DNA of 43,852 bases from Candidatus Zixiibacteriota bacterium (GTDB lineage Bacteria > Desulfobacterota > Binatia > UBA9968): assembly GCA_035574315.1 (NCBI GenBank), contig DATLYW010000037.1:1-43852 (forward strand). The letters run 5' to 3'. This document shows, in pieces, positions 31,158 through 40,126 of this stretch. The notes under the pieces are model-generated. The model searched no databases and was not told the DNA's origin. It saw nothing but the letters and a program-made list of their open reading frames with translations. Position numbers and translations under genes: made by a program. Positions within the stretch are counted from its first letter, which is position 1, and each line of letters begins with the position of its first letter.

Positions 31158-33712
31158 CGTTTCGCTTCCTCGGACAGCCGGTGGAGCAGGTTCAGCGCGT
31201 CGAGCGGCGTGAGGCGCGTCACGTCGAGCTTGCGCAGCTCCTCGCGCAGCCGGCGGTCGCCGGTGTCGAACAGCGGCATCTGACGTGGCGCCTCGTGGGG
31301 CCCCGGCGCGGCTCCTGAAGGTTCCGGGATCTCGCTCGTGGCCTCGAGCCGGCGCAGGATCTCTCTCGCCCGGTCGATCACCGGCGCGGGGAGGCCGGCC
31401 AGGCGCGCGACGTGGATGCCGTAACTGCGGCTGGACGCTCCTTCGGCGAGGGTTCGCAGGAAGATGATCTCGCCCTGCCACTCGCGCACCGCGAAGTTGT
31501 AGTTCTTGATCCGCTCCTTGCTCTGCGGCAGGTCCGCCAGCTCGTGGTAGTGCGTGGCGAACAGGGTTCTCGGGCGGGCGTCCAGATCGTGCAGCCACTC
31601 CGCGACCGCCCAGGCGATCGACACCCCGTCGTAGGTGCTCGTGCCGCGGCCCACCTCGTCGAGGACGATCAGGCTCCGGCGCGTCGCGTGACGGAGGATG
31701 TTCGCGGTCTCCTTCATCTCGACCATGAACGTCGACTCTCCCTGAGCCAGCGCGTCGCCCGCGCCGATGCGCGTGAAGACCCGATCGACGAGCCCGATCG
31801 CGGCCTCGCTCGCCGGCACGAAGCTCCCCATCTGCGCCAGGATCACGATCAAGGCGACCTGGCGCATGTAGGTCGACTTGCCCGCCATGTTGGGCCCGGT
31901 CAGCAGCACGATCTGCGTCGTCTCCGGGTCCAGCCGGCAGTCGTTGGGCACGAAGGCGCCGCGGCCCATCGCTTCCTCGACGACGGGGTGGCGCCCTTCG
32001 CGGATCGACAGCGCAAGCCCGTCGTCGACCTTCGGGCGCACGAAGTGGCGCGACAGCGCCACCTCCGCCAGCGACACCAGCGCGTCCAGCTCTCCCAGGG
32101 CGCCGCTCGTGGCCCTGAGCTCGGCGTAGCGCGACGCCACCTGCTCGCGCACCCCGGCGAACAGCGCCTGCTCGAGCTTCTCGATCAGGCTTTCGGAGTT
32201 CAGGATCTTCGCCTCGTGCTCCTTGAGCTCCGGCGTGATGTAGCGCTCCCCGTTGACGAGCGTCTGCTTGCGGAGGTAATTCGGCGGTACCGCCTTGATG
32301 TTCGCCCGGGTGACCTCGATATAGTAGCCGAACACCCGGTTGTAGCGCACCTTGAGCGAAGCGATCCCCGTTCGCTGCCGCTCGGCCGCTTCGAAGCGGG
32401 CGATCCACTGCTTGGCGTGCGCCCGAGCGCCGCGGATCTCGTCCAGCTCGGCGTCGAAGCCTTCGCGGATCGTGTTGCCGTCTTTCAGGGAGAACGGCGG
32501 CTGGTCCACGATGGCGCGTTCGAGGAGGGCGACGACGTCGGGAAGCTCGGCGAGGCGCGAACCGATCGAAGCCAGCAGGCGCGACGGCGCCCCCTCGAGC
32601 CGCCGACGAAGCACGGCGACGCGCCCGAGGGCTTCCTTCACCGCCGCCAGATCTTTCGGCGAGGCGCTTCCGGAGGCCACCCGCCCGGCGAGCCTTTCGA
32701 GGTCCTGGATCCCGCCGAGCGCGCTCCTCAGGTCGCGGCGCAGATCGAAGTCGTCCACGAGCGCCTGCACGGCGTCCTGGCGCTCCTCGATCGCCGCCAC
32801 GTCGAGAAGCGGATAGAGCAGCCACTGGCGCAGGCGGCGGGCTCCCATGGGCGTCACGGTCCGGTCGATGAGCCCGAGCAGCGATCCACCGCGCTCACCG
32901 CGGTTGCTGGCGACGAGCTCGAGGTTGGCGCGGGTGGTCTCGTCGACCACGAGATAGCGGGACGCCTCGTACGGCTCGATCTCCCGAAGCACCTTCAGCG
33001 CTTCCGGAGCGTTGGCTTCCAGGTAGCTTTCGATCGCCGAGGCGGCGCGGAGCGCCTCGGGGCCGCTCCCGGACCGCAGCCGGCGCGCGGCGCCGTCGGA
33101 AAAAGAGGCTTCGGGCACGGCGGTGAGGTGCGCGCGCGGGAAAGCCTTCTGCAGCCGGCTCCGCAGCGGACGGTCGCGGTCGGCCACCAGGATCTCGCTC
33201 GGCCGGATACGGGCGATCTCGTCCAGCAGCGACTGCTCTTCCGCCAGCCCGGTGCAGCGGAACTCTCCGGTGGTGATGTCGGCCGCCGCCAGCCCGAACC
33301 GCTCCTCGCGGCGGAACACCGCCGCGAGGAAGTTGTTGCCGCGCGCGTCGAGGGATTCGACCGCCGTGACCGTCCCGGGGGTGATGACCCGGACGACCTC
33401 GCGCTGCACCACGCCCCGGGCGGTCCTGGGATCCTCCACCTGCTCGCAGACCGCGACCTTGTGGCCCGCTTCCAGAAGCTTCTGAATGTAAGGTTCCGCC
33501 GAGTGATACGGCACCCCGCACAGCGGCACGGCGGCCTCCTCGCTCTTGTTGCGCGAGGTGAGCGCGATGTCGAGGATGCGGGAAGCGCGTTCGGCGTCCT
33601 CGAAGAACATCTCGTAGAAATCCCCCAGGCGAAAGAACAGTATCGCGTCCCGGTACCGCTCCTTGATCCGGAGGTACTGCTGCATCATCGGGGTGATTTT
33701 GGCAGTTTCCAT
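31154..33712 (-). CDS. mutS: DNA mismatch repair protein MutS
   Basis: 852 residues, normal MutS1 length. The mismatch-reading Phe-x-Glu is F32-Y-E34 in 'LFFRLGDFYEMFFEDA'. The ATPase has Walker A 'LLTGPNMAGKSTYMRQVALI', 'GAGDALAQGESTFMVEM', the Walker B region 'SLIVLDEVGRGTSTYDG' and the 'ATHYHELADL' switch. A C-terminal helix-turn-helix for dimerisation ends the protein ('RKLDVTRLTPLDALNLLHRL'). It recognises base mismatches and recruits MutL, which is not in this window. The ATG at 33712 is 5 bases after the merR stop; the end overlaps amiC by four bases. Confidence 0.96.
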   Translation of the reverse strand: METAKITPMMQQYLRIKERYRDAILFFRLGDFYEMFFEDAERASRILDIALTSRNKSEEAAVPLCGVPYHSAEPYIQKLLEAGHKVAVCEQVEDPRTARGVVQREVVRVITPGTVTAVESLDARGNNFLAAVFRREERFGLAAADITTGEFRCTGLAEEQSLLDEIARIRPSEILVADRDRPLRSRLQKAFPRAHLTAVPEASFSDGAARRLRSGSGPEALRAASAIESYLEANAPEALKVLREIEPYEASRYLVVDETTRANLELVASNRGERGGSLLGLIDRTVTPMGARRLRQWLLYPLLDVAAIEERQDAVQALVDDFDLRRDLRSALGGIQDLERLAGRVASGSASPKDLAAVKEALGRVAVLRRRLEGAPSRLLASIGSRLAELPDVVALLERAIVDQPPFSLKDGNTIREGFDAELDEIRGARAHAKQWIARFEAAERQRTGIASLKVRYNRVFGYYIEVTRANIKAVPPNYLRKQTLVNGERYITPELKEHEAKILNSESLIEKLEQALFAGVREQVASRYAELRATSGALGELDALVSLAEVALSRHFVRPKVDDGLALSIREGRHPVVEEAMGRGAFVPNDCRLDPETTQIVLLTGPNMAGKSTYMRQVALIVILAQMGSFVPASEAAIGLVDRVFTRIGAGDALAQGESTFMVEMKETANILRHATRRSLIVLDEVGRGTSTYDGVSIAWAVAEWLHDLDARPRTLFATHYHELADLPQSKERIKNYNFAVREWQGEIIFLRTLAEGASSRSYGIHVARLAGLPAPVIDRAREILRRLEATSEIPEPSGAAPGPHEAPRQMPLFDTGDRRLREELRKLDVTRLTPLDALNLLHRLSEEAKR

Positions 33713-33717
33713 GCGAA

Positions 33718-34197
33718 TCACGCCGCACCGGAAGCCTTGGCGCCGCAAGGCTGCGGGCGGGTCCGCCGGCGCCGGGCGGTGCCGGCGGTCTGGCGCACCT
33801 GCAGGCTGAGATCGCGCACCAGGCTGCCGATGCCGAGCGAGAGGATGAACCGGCGCTTCATCGCCTCGAGAATCTTTTCGCGGTCGTCGGTGATGACGAA
33901 CAGCTCCTCTCCGTCGGTGAGATATCTGAGCGTTTCCGTCTCCCGGGCCCCGGCCGGCGGATAGCGCCGCAGCGGCGACAGGCAGCGGCGCACCTTCTGC
34001 GGGCTCAGGCCGCGCCGGCTGAGGTCCTTCATGACCTTGAGACAGATCAGGTCGTGAAACGAATAGAGCCGCCGCGTGCCCCGGCCGCGCGCCAGCCGCA
34101 CGGACGGCCGGATGAATCCCCGCTCGTCCCAATACTGGATCTGGCGGAGCGAAACGCCGACGATCCGGCTTGCGGTCTTGCTGTCGTACGCTTCCAT
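33718..34197 (-). CDS. MerR family transcriptional regulator
   Basis: About 159 residues. The N-terminal winged helix-turn-helix of MerR is clear: 'KTASRIVGVSLRQIQYWDER' and 'GFIRPS', then 'TRRLYSFHDLICLKVMKDL' and 'RRGLSPQKVRRCL'. The C-terminal part has no metal-binding cysteines and is like a group of MerR proteins beside mutS or DNA-metabolism genes in deltaproteobacteria. It is the first gene of the housekeeping operon. An inverted repeat TGAAAAC-N6-GTTTTCA lies just upstream, and may be its operator, implying autoregulation. The ATG at 34197 fits the family start; an in-frame GTG at 34209 is possible. Effector unknown. Confidence 0.82.
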   Translation of the reverse strand: MEAYDSKTASRIVGVSLRQIQYWDERGFIRPSVRLARGRGTRRLYSFHDLICLKVMKDLSRRGLSPQKVRRCLSPLRRYPPAGARETETLRYLTDGEELFVITDDREKILEAMKRRFILSLGIGSLVRDLSLQVRQTAGTARRRRTRPQPCGAKASGAA

Positions 34198-34217
34198 CGT
34201 GTCCGGCACCCGGGGGT

Positions 34218-34237
34218 TGAAAACAACCGTGTTTTCA
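34218..34237. promoter_or_regulatory. Inverted repeat, possible MerR operator
   Basis: Perfect 7-bp inverted repeat TGAAAAC (34218-34224) and GTTTTCA (34231-34237) with a six-base centre, AT-rich against its surroundings. It lies between the predicted merR -10 and the merR start, in the transcribed leader. Confidence 0.45.
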
Positions 34238-34241
34238 TGAC

Positions 34242-34269
34242 CCTAAACCGGATGCGCCGGGCATGTCAA
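34242..34269 (-). promoter_or_regulatory. Promoter of the merR-mutS-rluB operon
   Basis: Minus strand TTGACA at 34269-34264, a 16-base spacer, TTTAGG at 34247-34242. The -35 is perfect and the -10 weak, as expected for an activator-dependent or MerR-controlled promoter. Confidence 0.4.
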
Positions 34270-34290
34270 GACGAGATCCGCGCCGCGGCC

Positions 34291-34320
34291 TTGACGAAAA
34301 AAGCGCGGCCGGCGTATGCT
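34291..34320 (+). promoter_or_regulatory. Promoter of the Asp-box propeller gene
   Basis: TTGACG at 34291-34296, an 18-base spacer, TATGCT at 34315-34320; the ATG at 34358 lies 37 bases downstream. Divergent from the operon promoter at 34242-34269. Confidence 0.5.
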
Positions 34321-34357
34321 CGGCGGCGCGAGAACGCTTCTCCTTGCGGAGGCTTCC

Positions 34358-35332
34358 ATGACGATCAGTCACGCGCGGGGCAGGGCCCTGCACCTCGCGA
34401 CCCACTCCGGCTGGTACCGCTTCGAGCCGGAAAATGGCGGCTGGCGGCAAACCGGTCGCGCCCTCACCTACTGGAATGCGACCTGCCTCCAGGTCGACCC
34501 GGAGGATCCGGCCCGCCTGTTCGTGGGAACCGAGCACTCGGGGCTCTTCGTGACCGAGAACGCGGGGCGCGACTGGCGCCGGGCGGAGCCCAACGTGCCG
34601 AGGCTCACGACGACCTCGATGCTCGCTTTGCCGGGAAAGCTCCTCGTCGGCACCGTTCCGGCGGCGCTCTATTGCGGGGCCGGCGGCGCCTGGACGGAGC
34701 TGGAGGGCGTGCGGCTGGCGGCCCGCGGCGCGCTCTTTCCCCCGAGTCCCGAGCTGGGGGCGCGCACGCGATTTCTCGCTTCCGAGCCGCGACCGGAGCG
34801 GCGCCTGTACGCCGGCATCGAGGTGGGCGGCATGCTGATCAGCGACGACGGCGGGCGCCGGTGGCGTCCCGCCAACGAAGGGCTCGAAGATCCGGACGTG
34901 CACGAGATCCTCGCAAGCGCGCGCTTTCCGGGGCTCGTCGTCGCCGCGTGCGGCGAGGGGATCTTTCGCAGCCGCGACCGCGGGGAGCACTGGGAAAAGG
35001 TGACGCCGCCCGGGCCGCGGGCCTACGGCACGGCGGTTGCGGAGGATGGCGACGGCGTCATCTATCTCGGGATCGCGCTCGGCCGGCCGAATACATGGCT
35101 CCGGCGGGAACGGGCCGACGCCGCCGTCTTCGCCAGCACCGACGGCGCCGCGTCCTGGCGGCCGGTCGCCGAGGGTTTGCGCGGTGGCGTGCTCGATCTC
35201 TGCGCTGGAGTCGACGGGCGCGGGGCGATCGCCGTGACCTCGGAAGGGGACGTTTACGCGGTCGACGCGCGCACCTGCAGGCGCATGATCGGCGATCTCC
35301 CCTGCATCAACGCCGCCGCCGTTGCGGCCTGA
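34358..35332 (+). CDS. BNR/Asp-box repeat beta-propeller protein
   Basis: 324 residues with at least four Asp-box (S/T-x-D/N-x-G-x-x-W) turns: 'TENAGRDW', 'SDDGGRRW', 'SRDRGEHW' and 'STDGAASW'. They are spaced as in six- or seven-bladed propellers such as sialidases, VPS10 domains and photosystem II assembly factors. No signal peptide is visible, so it is probably cytoplasmic, and there are no sialidase arginine triad residues I could recognise. GCGGAGG precedes the ATG at 34358. It is a single gene with its own promoter. The function is unknown: such glycosyl-hydrolase-like propellers are common in environmental genomes and may simply bind ligand or protein. Confidence 0.75.
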   Translation: MTISHARGRALHLATHSGWYRFEPENGGWRQTGRALTYWNATCLQVDPEDPARLFVGTEHSGLFVTENAGRDWRRAEPNVPRLTTTSMLALPGKLLVGTVPAALYCGAGGAWTELEGVRLAARGALFPPSPELGARTRFLASEPRPERRLYAGIEVGGMLISDDGGRRWRPANEGLEDPDVHEILASARFPGLVVAACGEGIFRSRDRGEHWEKVTPPGPRAYGTAVAEDGDGVIYLGIALGRPNTWLRRERADAAVFASTDGAASWRPVAEGLRGGVLDLCAGVDGRGAIAVTSEGDVYAVDARTCRRMIGDLPCINAAAVAA

Positions 35333-35359
35333 CGCCTCCACGGCGAGCGGCCGGCGCCC

Positions 35360-35869
35360 TCAGGCTCGTCCCAGGCGCTCGTAGCGACCCTGGAAGAAGA
35401 GCAGTGGTCGCCCTCCCGACGCGCCGGTGCGAGTGATCTCGCCGATCAGGATCGTGTGGTCGCCGCCGTCGTGCGAGCGCACGACCTTGCACTCGATGTG
35501 CGCCATGGCGCCGTCGATCAGCGCCGCCCCGTTGTCCGCCGGCCGCCACTTGAGTCCGGCGAACTTGTCGACTCCCTTGGTGGCGAACCGGCGCGATATC
35601 TCCTCCTGCTCCTCGCTCAGGACGTTTACGTTGAAGACCTTGGATTCCGCGAAGCAGAAGTAGCATTGAGCGGTCTTGTCGACGCTGATGACCACGAGCG
35701 GCGGGTCGAGGGAAAGCGACATGAAGGCGTTGGCCGTGAGACCATAGTGCCGGCCCTCCTTGTCGCGGGTGGTGATGACGGTTACGCCGGTCGCAAAATG
35801 GCCCATGACGCGGCGCAACTCCTGAGGCTCGATCGTCACGTCGTTCGCCATCGTGGAAGCTGCTTTCAT
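35360..35869 (-). CDS. Flavin reductase-like (HpaC/RutF family) FMN-binding protein
   Basis: About 169 residues of the flavin-reductase-like FMN-binding split-barrel family. The core 'VMGHFATGVTVITTRDKEG' and 'GLTANAFMSLSLDPPLVVIS' then 'CYFCFAESKVFNVNVLSEEQ' is typical. Such proteins use NAD(P)H to supply reduced flavin to two-component monooxygenases, or act as flavin oxidoreductases themselves. Two starts are possible, ATG 35869 or ATG 35851; neither has a clear ribosome site. No partner monooxygenase is adjacent; the LLM enzyme at 18935 is a possible client but is 16 kb away. It is divergent from the cupin gene and convergent with the propeller gene. Confidence 0.85.
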   Translation of the reverse strand: MKAASTMANDVTIEPQELRRVMGHFATGVTVITTRDKEGRHYGLTANAFMSLSLDPPLVVISVDKTAQCYFCFAESKVFNVNVLSEEQEEISRRFATKGVDKFAGLKWRPADNGAALIDGAMAHIECKVVRSHDGGDHTILIGEITRTGASGGRPLLFFQGRYERLGRA

Positions 35870-35980
35870 TGGTAGCAGACCGGTTCCGCCGCTGTCAAAC
35901 CCGAGGTTGTCCCGGCGGGTCCGCGAGCTGGACGGCGGGCTCGCGAAAGTGATAAGTAAGGACGGAAAGGAGAACGCGCG

Positions 35981-36535
35981 ATGGCAGTGCAGGAAACCAC
36001 GCCCGGCAGTTCTTTCGATCGCTACATTGCGAGGATCAGGGCTCTGTGGGGAAACGGCAGGGATCCGGAGCTCCCGTTTCGGGTCAAGTCGCTGATGGAG
36101 GAGCTTTTCGCGTCCACGTCCCCGGACGAGCCGTGGATGGCGCGCCTGATTCGGGAAGCTCCGCTGTCGCGCGAGCTCTATCGGGACCGAGAGCACGGCT
36201 TCATCCAGATGGGTCACGTTCACCGCCAGGGCCACGGGAATCAACCGCACGACCACGGTCCCTGCTGGGTCGTGTACGGCGCGTACAGCGGGGTCACGGA
36301 GATCACCCGCTATCGGCGGACCGACGACCGGTCTGTGCCGAGCGCGGCCGTGCTCGAGGTCGACCGGGTCGACCGGCTCACGCCCGGCGCGGTCCAGCCC
36401 TACTTGCCGGGAGAGATCCACTCGACCCGCGCGGTCGAAGGGCCGGCGGTGGTTTTCCGCTTCCTGAGCTACGACCTCGACCGGGTCGAGCGCTACCGTT
36501 ACGACCTCCGAAATGGAACCGTCGCCCGCGTTTGA
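35981..36535 (+). CDS. Three-histidine cupin, thiol-dioxygenase-like
   Basis: 184 residues with a cupin barrel. The metal site is H90-x-H92 in 'GNQPHDHGPCWVVYGAYSG' and H147 in 'YLPGEIHST', the three-histidine pattern of cysteine dioxygenase and related thiol dioxygenases, which add O2 to a thiol to give a sulfinate. The usual cupin Glu is missing, as in those enzymes. AAGGAG lies upstream of the ATG. The persulfide dioxygenase-like gene follows by 41 bases in the same direction, so the two may form a sulfur-oxidation pair. Sequence alone cannot tell thiol oxidation from other cupin oxygenase reactions. Confidence 0.65.
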   Translation: MAVQETTPGSSFDRYIARIRALWGNGRDPELPFRVKSLMEELFASTSPDEPWMARLIREAPLSRELYRDREHGFIQMGHVHRQGHGNQPHDHGPCWVVYGAYSGVTEITRYRRTDDRSVPSAAVLEVDRVDRLTPGAVQPYLPGEIHSTRAVEGPAVVFRFLSYDLDRVERYRYDLRNGTVARV

Positions 36536-36576
36536 CCGGGCGGCGGCCCATTCCCGCAACGCACGGGCGTAGGGGC

Positions 36577-37290
36577 ATGCCAGGAGAAGAGATCTTTTTC
36601 GAGCAGATTCGTTCGGCGGGTTGTCTTTCGTATCTGCTGGGCTGCAAGGCCGAACGCGCCTGCGTGCTGATCGATCCCGAGCTCAGCAAGGCCGAGGACT
36701 ACGTCGGGCTGGCTCGCTTCTTCGACGCCTCGATCCTTTACGCGATCGACACGCATACCCACGCGGATCACAATTCCGCATGCAAGGTCCTGCGCGAGCG
36801 CCACGGCATCCCGGTCGTGATGCACCGGCTCGCCGAGGCTCCCTACGTCGACCTTCGCGTCGACGACGGCGACGAGATCCGCTTCGGGCGCCAGGCGCTC
36901 ACGGTCCTCTACACGCCCGGCCACACCCCGGACGCGGTCTGCCTGCTGTTCCGCGACCGCATCTTCACCGGGGACACGCTGTTGATCGGCGGTTGCGGCC
37001 GCACCGATCTCCCGGGAGGCGACGCGGAACAGCAGTTCGACAGCCTGCGCCGGCTCGAGGCGCTTGCCGACGACGTCCGCGTGTATCCGGGGCACGACTA
37101 TCGCGAAGCGGTCTCCACGCTCGGCGAGGAAAAGCGGCAGAACCCGCGGCTGCGGGTCGCCTCGCGGGACGAGTTCGTCCGTGTGATGACTGCGCGCAGG
37201 CCGCCGCTGCCTCGCAAGATCGCGCAGGCGCTGGAATGGAACCGCACGCCGATCCAGGGCACGCAACGCGGAAGCGGCGAAGGAATCTGA
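36577..37290 (+). CDS. Persulfide dioxygenase-like MBL-fold protein (ETHE1 type)
   Basis: 237 residues, metallo-beta-lactamase fold. Motifs: T-H60-T-H62-A-D64-H65, H116 in 'TPGHTPDAVC', D133 in 'FTGDTLLIGGCGRTDLPGGD', H173 in 'VYPGHDY'. The 'GCGRTDxxxGD' block is characteristic of ETHE1/SDO persulfide dioxygenases, which use one Fe(II) to oxidise glutathione persulfide to sulfite; ordinary glyoxalase II lacks it. The ATG at 36577 is the start of the conserved region. The cupin gene lies 41 bases upstream. The 3' end is only four bases from the end of the convergent molybdoenzyme gene, which could oxidise the sulfite product. Confidence 0.78.
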   Translation: MPGEEIFFEQIRSAGCLSYLLGCKAERACVLIDPELSKAEDYVGLARFFDASILYAIDTHTHADHNSACKVLRERHGIPVVMHRLAEAPYVDLRVDDGDEIRFGRQALTVLYTPGHTPDAVCLLFRDRIFTGDTLLIGGCGRTDLPGGDAEQQFDSLRRLEALADDVRVYPGHDYREAVSTLGEEKRQNPRLRVASRDEFVRVMTARRPPLPRKIAQALEWNRTPIQGTQRGSGEGI

Positions 37291-37294
37291 CCCG

Positions 37295-40114
37295 CTACTC
37301 CTCGATCACGTAGGCTTCGGGCGCCGGCTTGTAGGAGCGCGGCAGCCAGAGCGGCCGGCGCAGGCCGCTCGGCCCCGGTGCCGGCCGGGTTTTCGCGATC
37401 CAGCGCTTGTAGACTTCGTGCGCCTTGCGGGTGTCGACGAAGACATCGCCGTAGCGGTCTTCGGGGCCCGGCTTCGCGACGCGCACCTTCTGGTGCCAGC
37501 AGTGCTGGCCGCTGATCCAGTCGGGCTGCACCGGAAAGGTCAGGTTCTGGTGCACGCCGGCGTCCTGCCAGAAGATCCGCGCGGAGTCCGGGTCATCGCT
37601 CGCAAACGGCCGCACGCCGTGGATCTGGCGCATCATCCACTTGCCATCGCCCATCCGCCTGAGCTCGACGAGCGCCGTCGACCACCGTTCGCCGCCGATG
37701 TCCTCTTGGAGCCGCCAGCGGCCGAGATGGTGCGAGCAGGCGATCACGCCGGGTTTGATCCCTTCGGTGACCCAGACACGATCGACGAAATAACCGATCT
37801 CGGTGTGAACCTTGAGCAGGTCTCCGGTCCTGACGTCGAGATTCTGCGCGTCCCGGGGATGGAGCCAGAGCGGGTTTCGGTGCGAGATCTCGTAGAGCCA
37901 CTTGGCGTTGCCCGAGCGGGTGTGGATCAGCGTCGGCAGGCGAAAGGTGGGCAGAAGGAGCATCTCCCCCGCGTCGACGTCGATGCTGTCGCGGTGCACG
38001 TGGCTCTTGATGTAGCCCGGGATCGCGTACTCCGGCCACTTCCATTCTTTGAGCGTGCGCGAGAAAAACTCCAGCTTGCGCGACGGCGTCGGAAAGCCCG
38101 CGACCGGCCGCCCGTCGACCTCGACGCCGATCGGGGTCCCGTCCCTGGCCAGGACGCCCGTGGCGGCGCTTCGCGTCGCGCCCTCGACCTCGCCCGGGGC
38201 GAGAGGCTTCTCGTGCGCCGCGTAGACCTTTTCCTCCACGAGAAACGCCCCGTATTTCCGCATGTAGGCGAGCGGCGTCAGCCCTTCGCGGGCGGCGGCC
38301 TCGGGCAGGCCGGGGACGCTGTGCTCGAAGATCCAGCCGTAGTAGTCGTCGACCGTGAGCTTCTTTCCCGGCTCGTACGGCGACTCGAAGTACTTGCGGA
38401 TCCCGAGAGATCCGTCGGGGTCGACCCGCCACGACAGCTCGATCCAGAACTCGTCCTCTTCCCACACCTCGCCGATGCCCGCTTCCCGGTGCGCTTCGTA
38501 GGTGAAGTCGAACCTCTTTCCCTCCTTTTCCAGTGCGACCCGGACCACGGGCTGCCGGAACGCGATCCAGCGCGCCGCCTGCGTCTCCTGGCTCATCAGG
38601 TCGTGGCGCTCCGGCCCGTGCCCCATCGGCAGCACGTAATCGGCGAACCAGGCGGTCTCGCTCCACGTGGGTGTCAGGCAGGCATGGCGCTCGATCTTGC
38701 CCTCGTCACAGAGCGCCTCGATCCAGCTCATGCCGTCGGGGTTGGTCCAGACGGGATTGTAGACGCGGGTGAAATAGACCGCCAGCCTGCCGCGCCCCTC
38801 CTTGAGAAAATGGGGCAGGAGGAAGCTCATCTCGAAGAACGCCAGCGGGTACTCGCGCGGCAGGAGCAGCTCGTTCCACACCTTCGGCGGCGGGGGCATG
38901 AGGGGCGGCTGAGGGACGAACTTGTGCCACGCGTTGGGTGCGGTCCCGCCCGGCGCGCCCACGGCGCCGGCGAGGACAACGAGGAACTGGAGCGCGCGCG
39001 CCACCTGCCAGCCTCCGAGATTGCCGGCCGCCGCGTTGCGCCAGACGTGCGCGGAGACCGCGGGAGCGGCCTTGGCGATCTCGCGGGCGACCTCGGCGAT
39101 CACGCCCGCGTCCACGCCCGCCTCGCGCGCGGCGAATTCCGGCGTGAACGGGGCGTAATTTTCCTTGAGGAGCGCGACGAAGGTATCGAAGCTCCGGGGC
39201 TTTTCCGGATGCTCCTCCGCGAGATATTCCTCCCAGTTCACCCAGCGGCGCAGGAAGTCGCGGTCGAAAAGATCCTCGCCGAGAAGCACGTTGCACATCG
39301 CCAGCAGGACCGCCGCCTCGCTTCCCGGCCACGGTGAAATCCAGTAGTCGGCTTTCGAGGCGGTGTTCGACAGCCGCGTGTCGATCACGCAGAGCTTCGC
39401 GCCGGCCTGCTTTCCCTCGATGATCCGCTGCGCGTGCGGATTGAAGTAGTGGCCGGCCTCGAGGTGCGAGCTGAGCAGCAGGATGAAGCGCGCGTTGGCG
39501 TGGTCCGGAGACGGGCGGTCGATGCCGGACCAGAAAGCGTAGCCGGCTCGCGCCCCCGCGGAGCAGACGTTGGTGTGGCTGTTGTGCCCGTCGATGCCCC
39601 AGGCGTGAAGGATGCGCTGGTGGTAGACGAGCTCGTGGCCGGGCCGGCCCACGTGGTACATGATCTCGTTGCGCCGTCCCTCGGTGAGCGCCTTGCGGAT
39701 ACGGGAGGCGAGGTCGTCCAGGACCTCGTCCCAGCTCACGCGCTCCCACTTCCCTTCGCCGCGCGGCCCCACCCTTTTCAGCGGGTACCGTATGCGCTCG
39801 GGATCGGTCACCTGGTTCAACGTCGCCGGCCCCTTGGCGCAGGCGCGTCCTCGACTCCCCGGGTGCTCGGGGTTGCCCTCGAAGCGGCGGATGCGACGGG
39901 TGTCTTTTTCGACGAACGCCAGGAGCCCGCAGGCGGCCTCGCAGTTGAAGCAAACCGTCGGGATCACGCGGTAGCGCTTTTCGACCTTCCGGGGCCAGTG
40001 CGCGGTGTCGAACTCGACCCAGTCGTCCCAGGCGGAAACCGGAGGGTGTGTCGACAGGGCGGCGGGCTCCAGGCCGGCGGCGGCAGGATTCAAGGGTTGG
40101 CGCGGGTCACTCAT
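37295..40114 (-). CDS. Molybdopterin (DMSO reductase family) oxidoreductase catalytic subunit
   Basis: 939 residues. The N-terminal [4Fe-4S] site is C55-x2-C58-x3-C62-x29-C92. The probable Mo/W ligand is C184 in 'HTNVCSAGARAGYAFWSG'. The C-terminal molybdopterin dinucleotide-binding domain contains 'HPRDAQNLDVRTGDLLKVHT'. No twin-arginine signal is visible, so the enzyme is probably on the cytoplasmic side, as in SoeABC sulfite dehydrogenase and unlike periplasmic PsrA/PhsA. AAAGGA precedes the ATG at 40114, twelve bases after the fused iron-sulfur/membrane subunit, forming one complex. Possible substrates include sulfite, polysulfide or tetrathionate; the neighbouring persulfide dioxygenase favours sulfur, but this is inference. 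Confidence 0.85.
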   Translation of the reverse strand: MSDPRQPLNPAAAGLEPAALSTHPPVSAWDDWVEFDTAHWPRKVEKRYRVIPTVCFNCEAACGLLAFVEKDTRRIRRFEGNPEHPGSRGRACAKGPATLNQVTDPERIRYPLKRVGPRGEGKWERVSWDEVLDDLASRIRKALTEGRRNEIMYHVGRPGHELVYHQRILHAWGIDGHNSHTNVCSAGARAGYAFWSGIDRPSPDHANARFILLLSSHLEAGHYFNPHAQRIIEGKQAGAKLCVIDTRLSNTASKADYWISPWPGSEAAVLLAMCNVLLGEDLFDRDFLRRWVNWEEYLAEEHPEKPRSFDTFVALLKENYAPFTPEFAAREAGVDAGVIAEVAREIAKAAPAVSAHVWRNAAAGNLGGWQVARALQFLVVLAGAVGAPGGTAPNAWHKFVPQPPLMPPPPKVWNELLLPREYPLAFFEMSFLLPHFLKEGRGRLAVYFTRVYNPVWTNPDGMSWIEALCDEGKIERHACLTPTWSETAWFADYVLPMGHGPERHDLMSQETQAARWIAFRQPVVRVALEKEGKRFDFTYEAHREAGIGEVWEEDEFWIELSWRVDPDGSLGIRKYFESPYEPGKKLTVDDYYGWIFEHSVPGLPEAAAREGLTPLAYMRKYGAFLVEEKVYAAHEKPLAPGEVEGATRSAATGVLARDGTPIGVEVDGRPVAGFPTPSRKLEFFSRTLKEWKWPEYAIPGYIKSHVHRDSIDVDAGEMLLLPTFRLPTLIHTRSGNAKWLYEISHRNPLWLHPRDAQNLDVRTGDLLKVHTEIGYFVDRVWVTEGIKPGVIACSHHLGRWRLQEDIGGERWSTALVELRRMGDGKWMMRQIHGVRPFASDDPDSARIFWQDAGVHQNLTFPVQPDWISGQHCWHQKVRVAKPGPEDRYGDVFVDTRKAHEVYKRWIAKTRPAPGPSGLRRPLWLPRSYKPAPEAYVIEE

Positions 40115-40126
40115 GATCGGATCCTT

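Noticed and set aside
24581..33964. Very long plus-strand open frames (for example 24581-26500, 27109-29961, 31412-33964) opposite trpS, glnD and mutS
   Set aside because: They run antisense to strongly conserved genes, are rich in Arg/Glu/Val repeats typical of GC-rich shadow frames, and have no recognisable domains.
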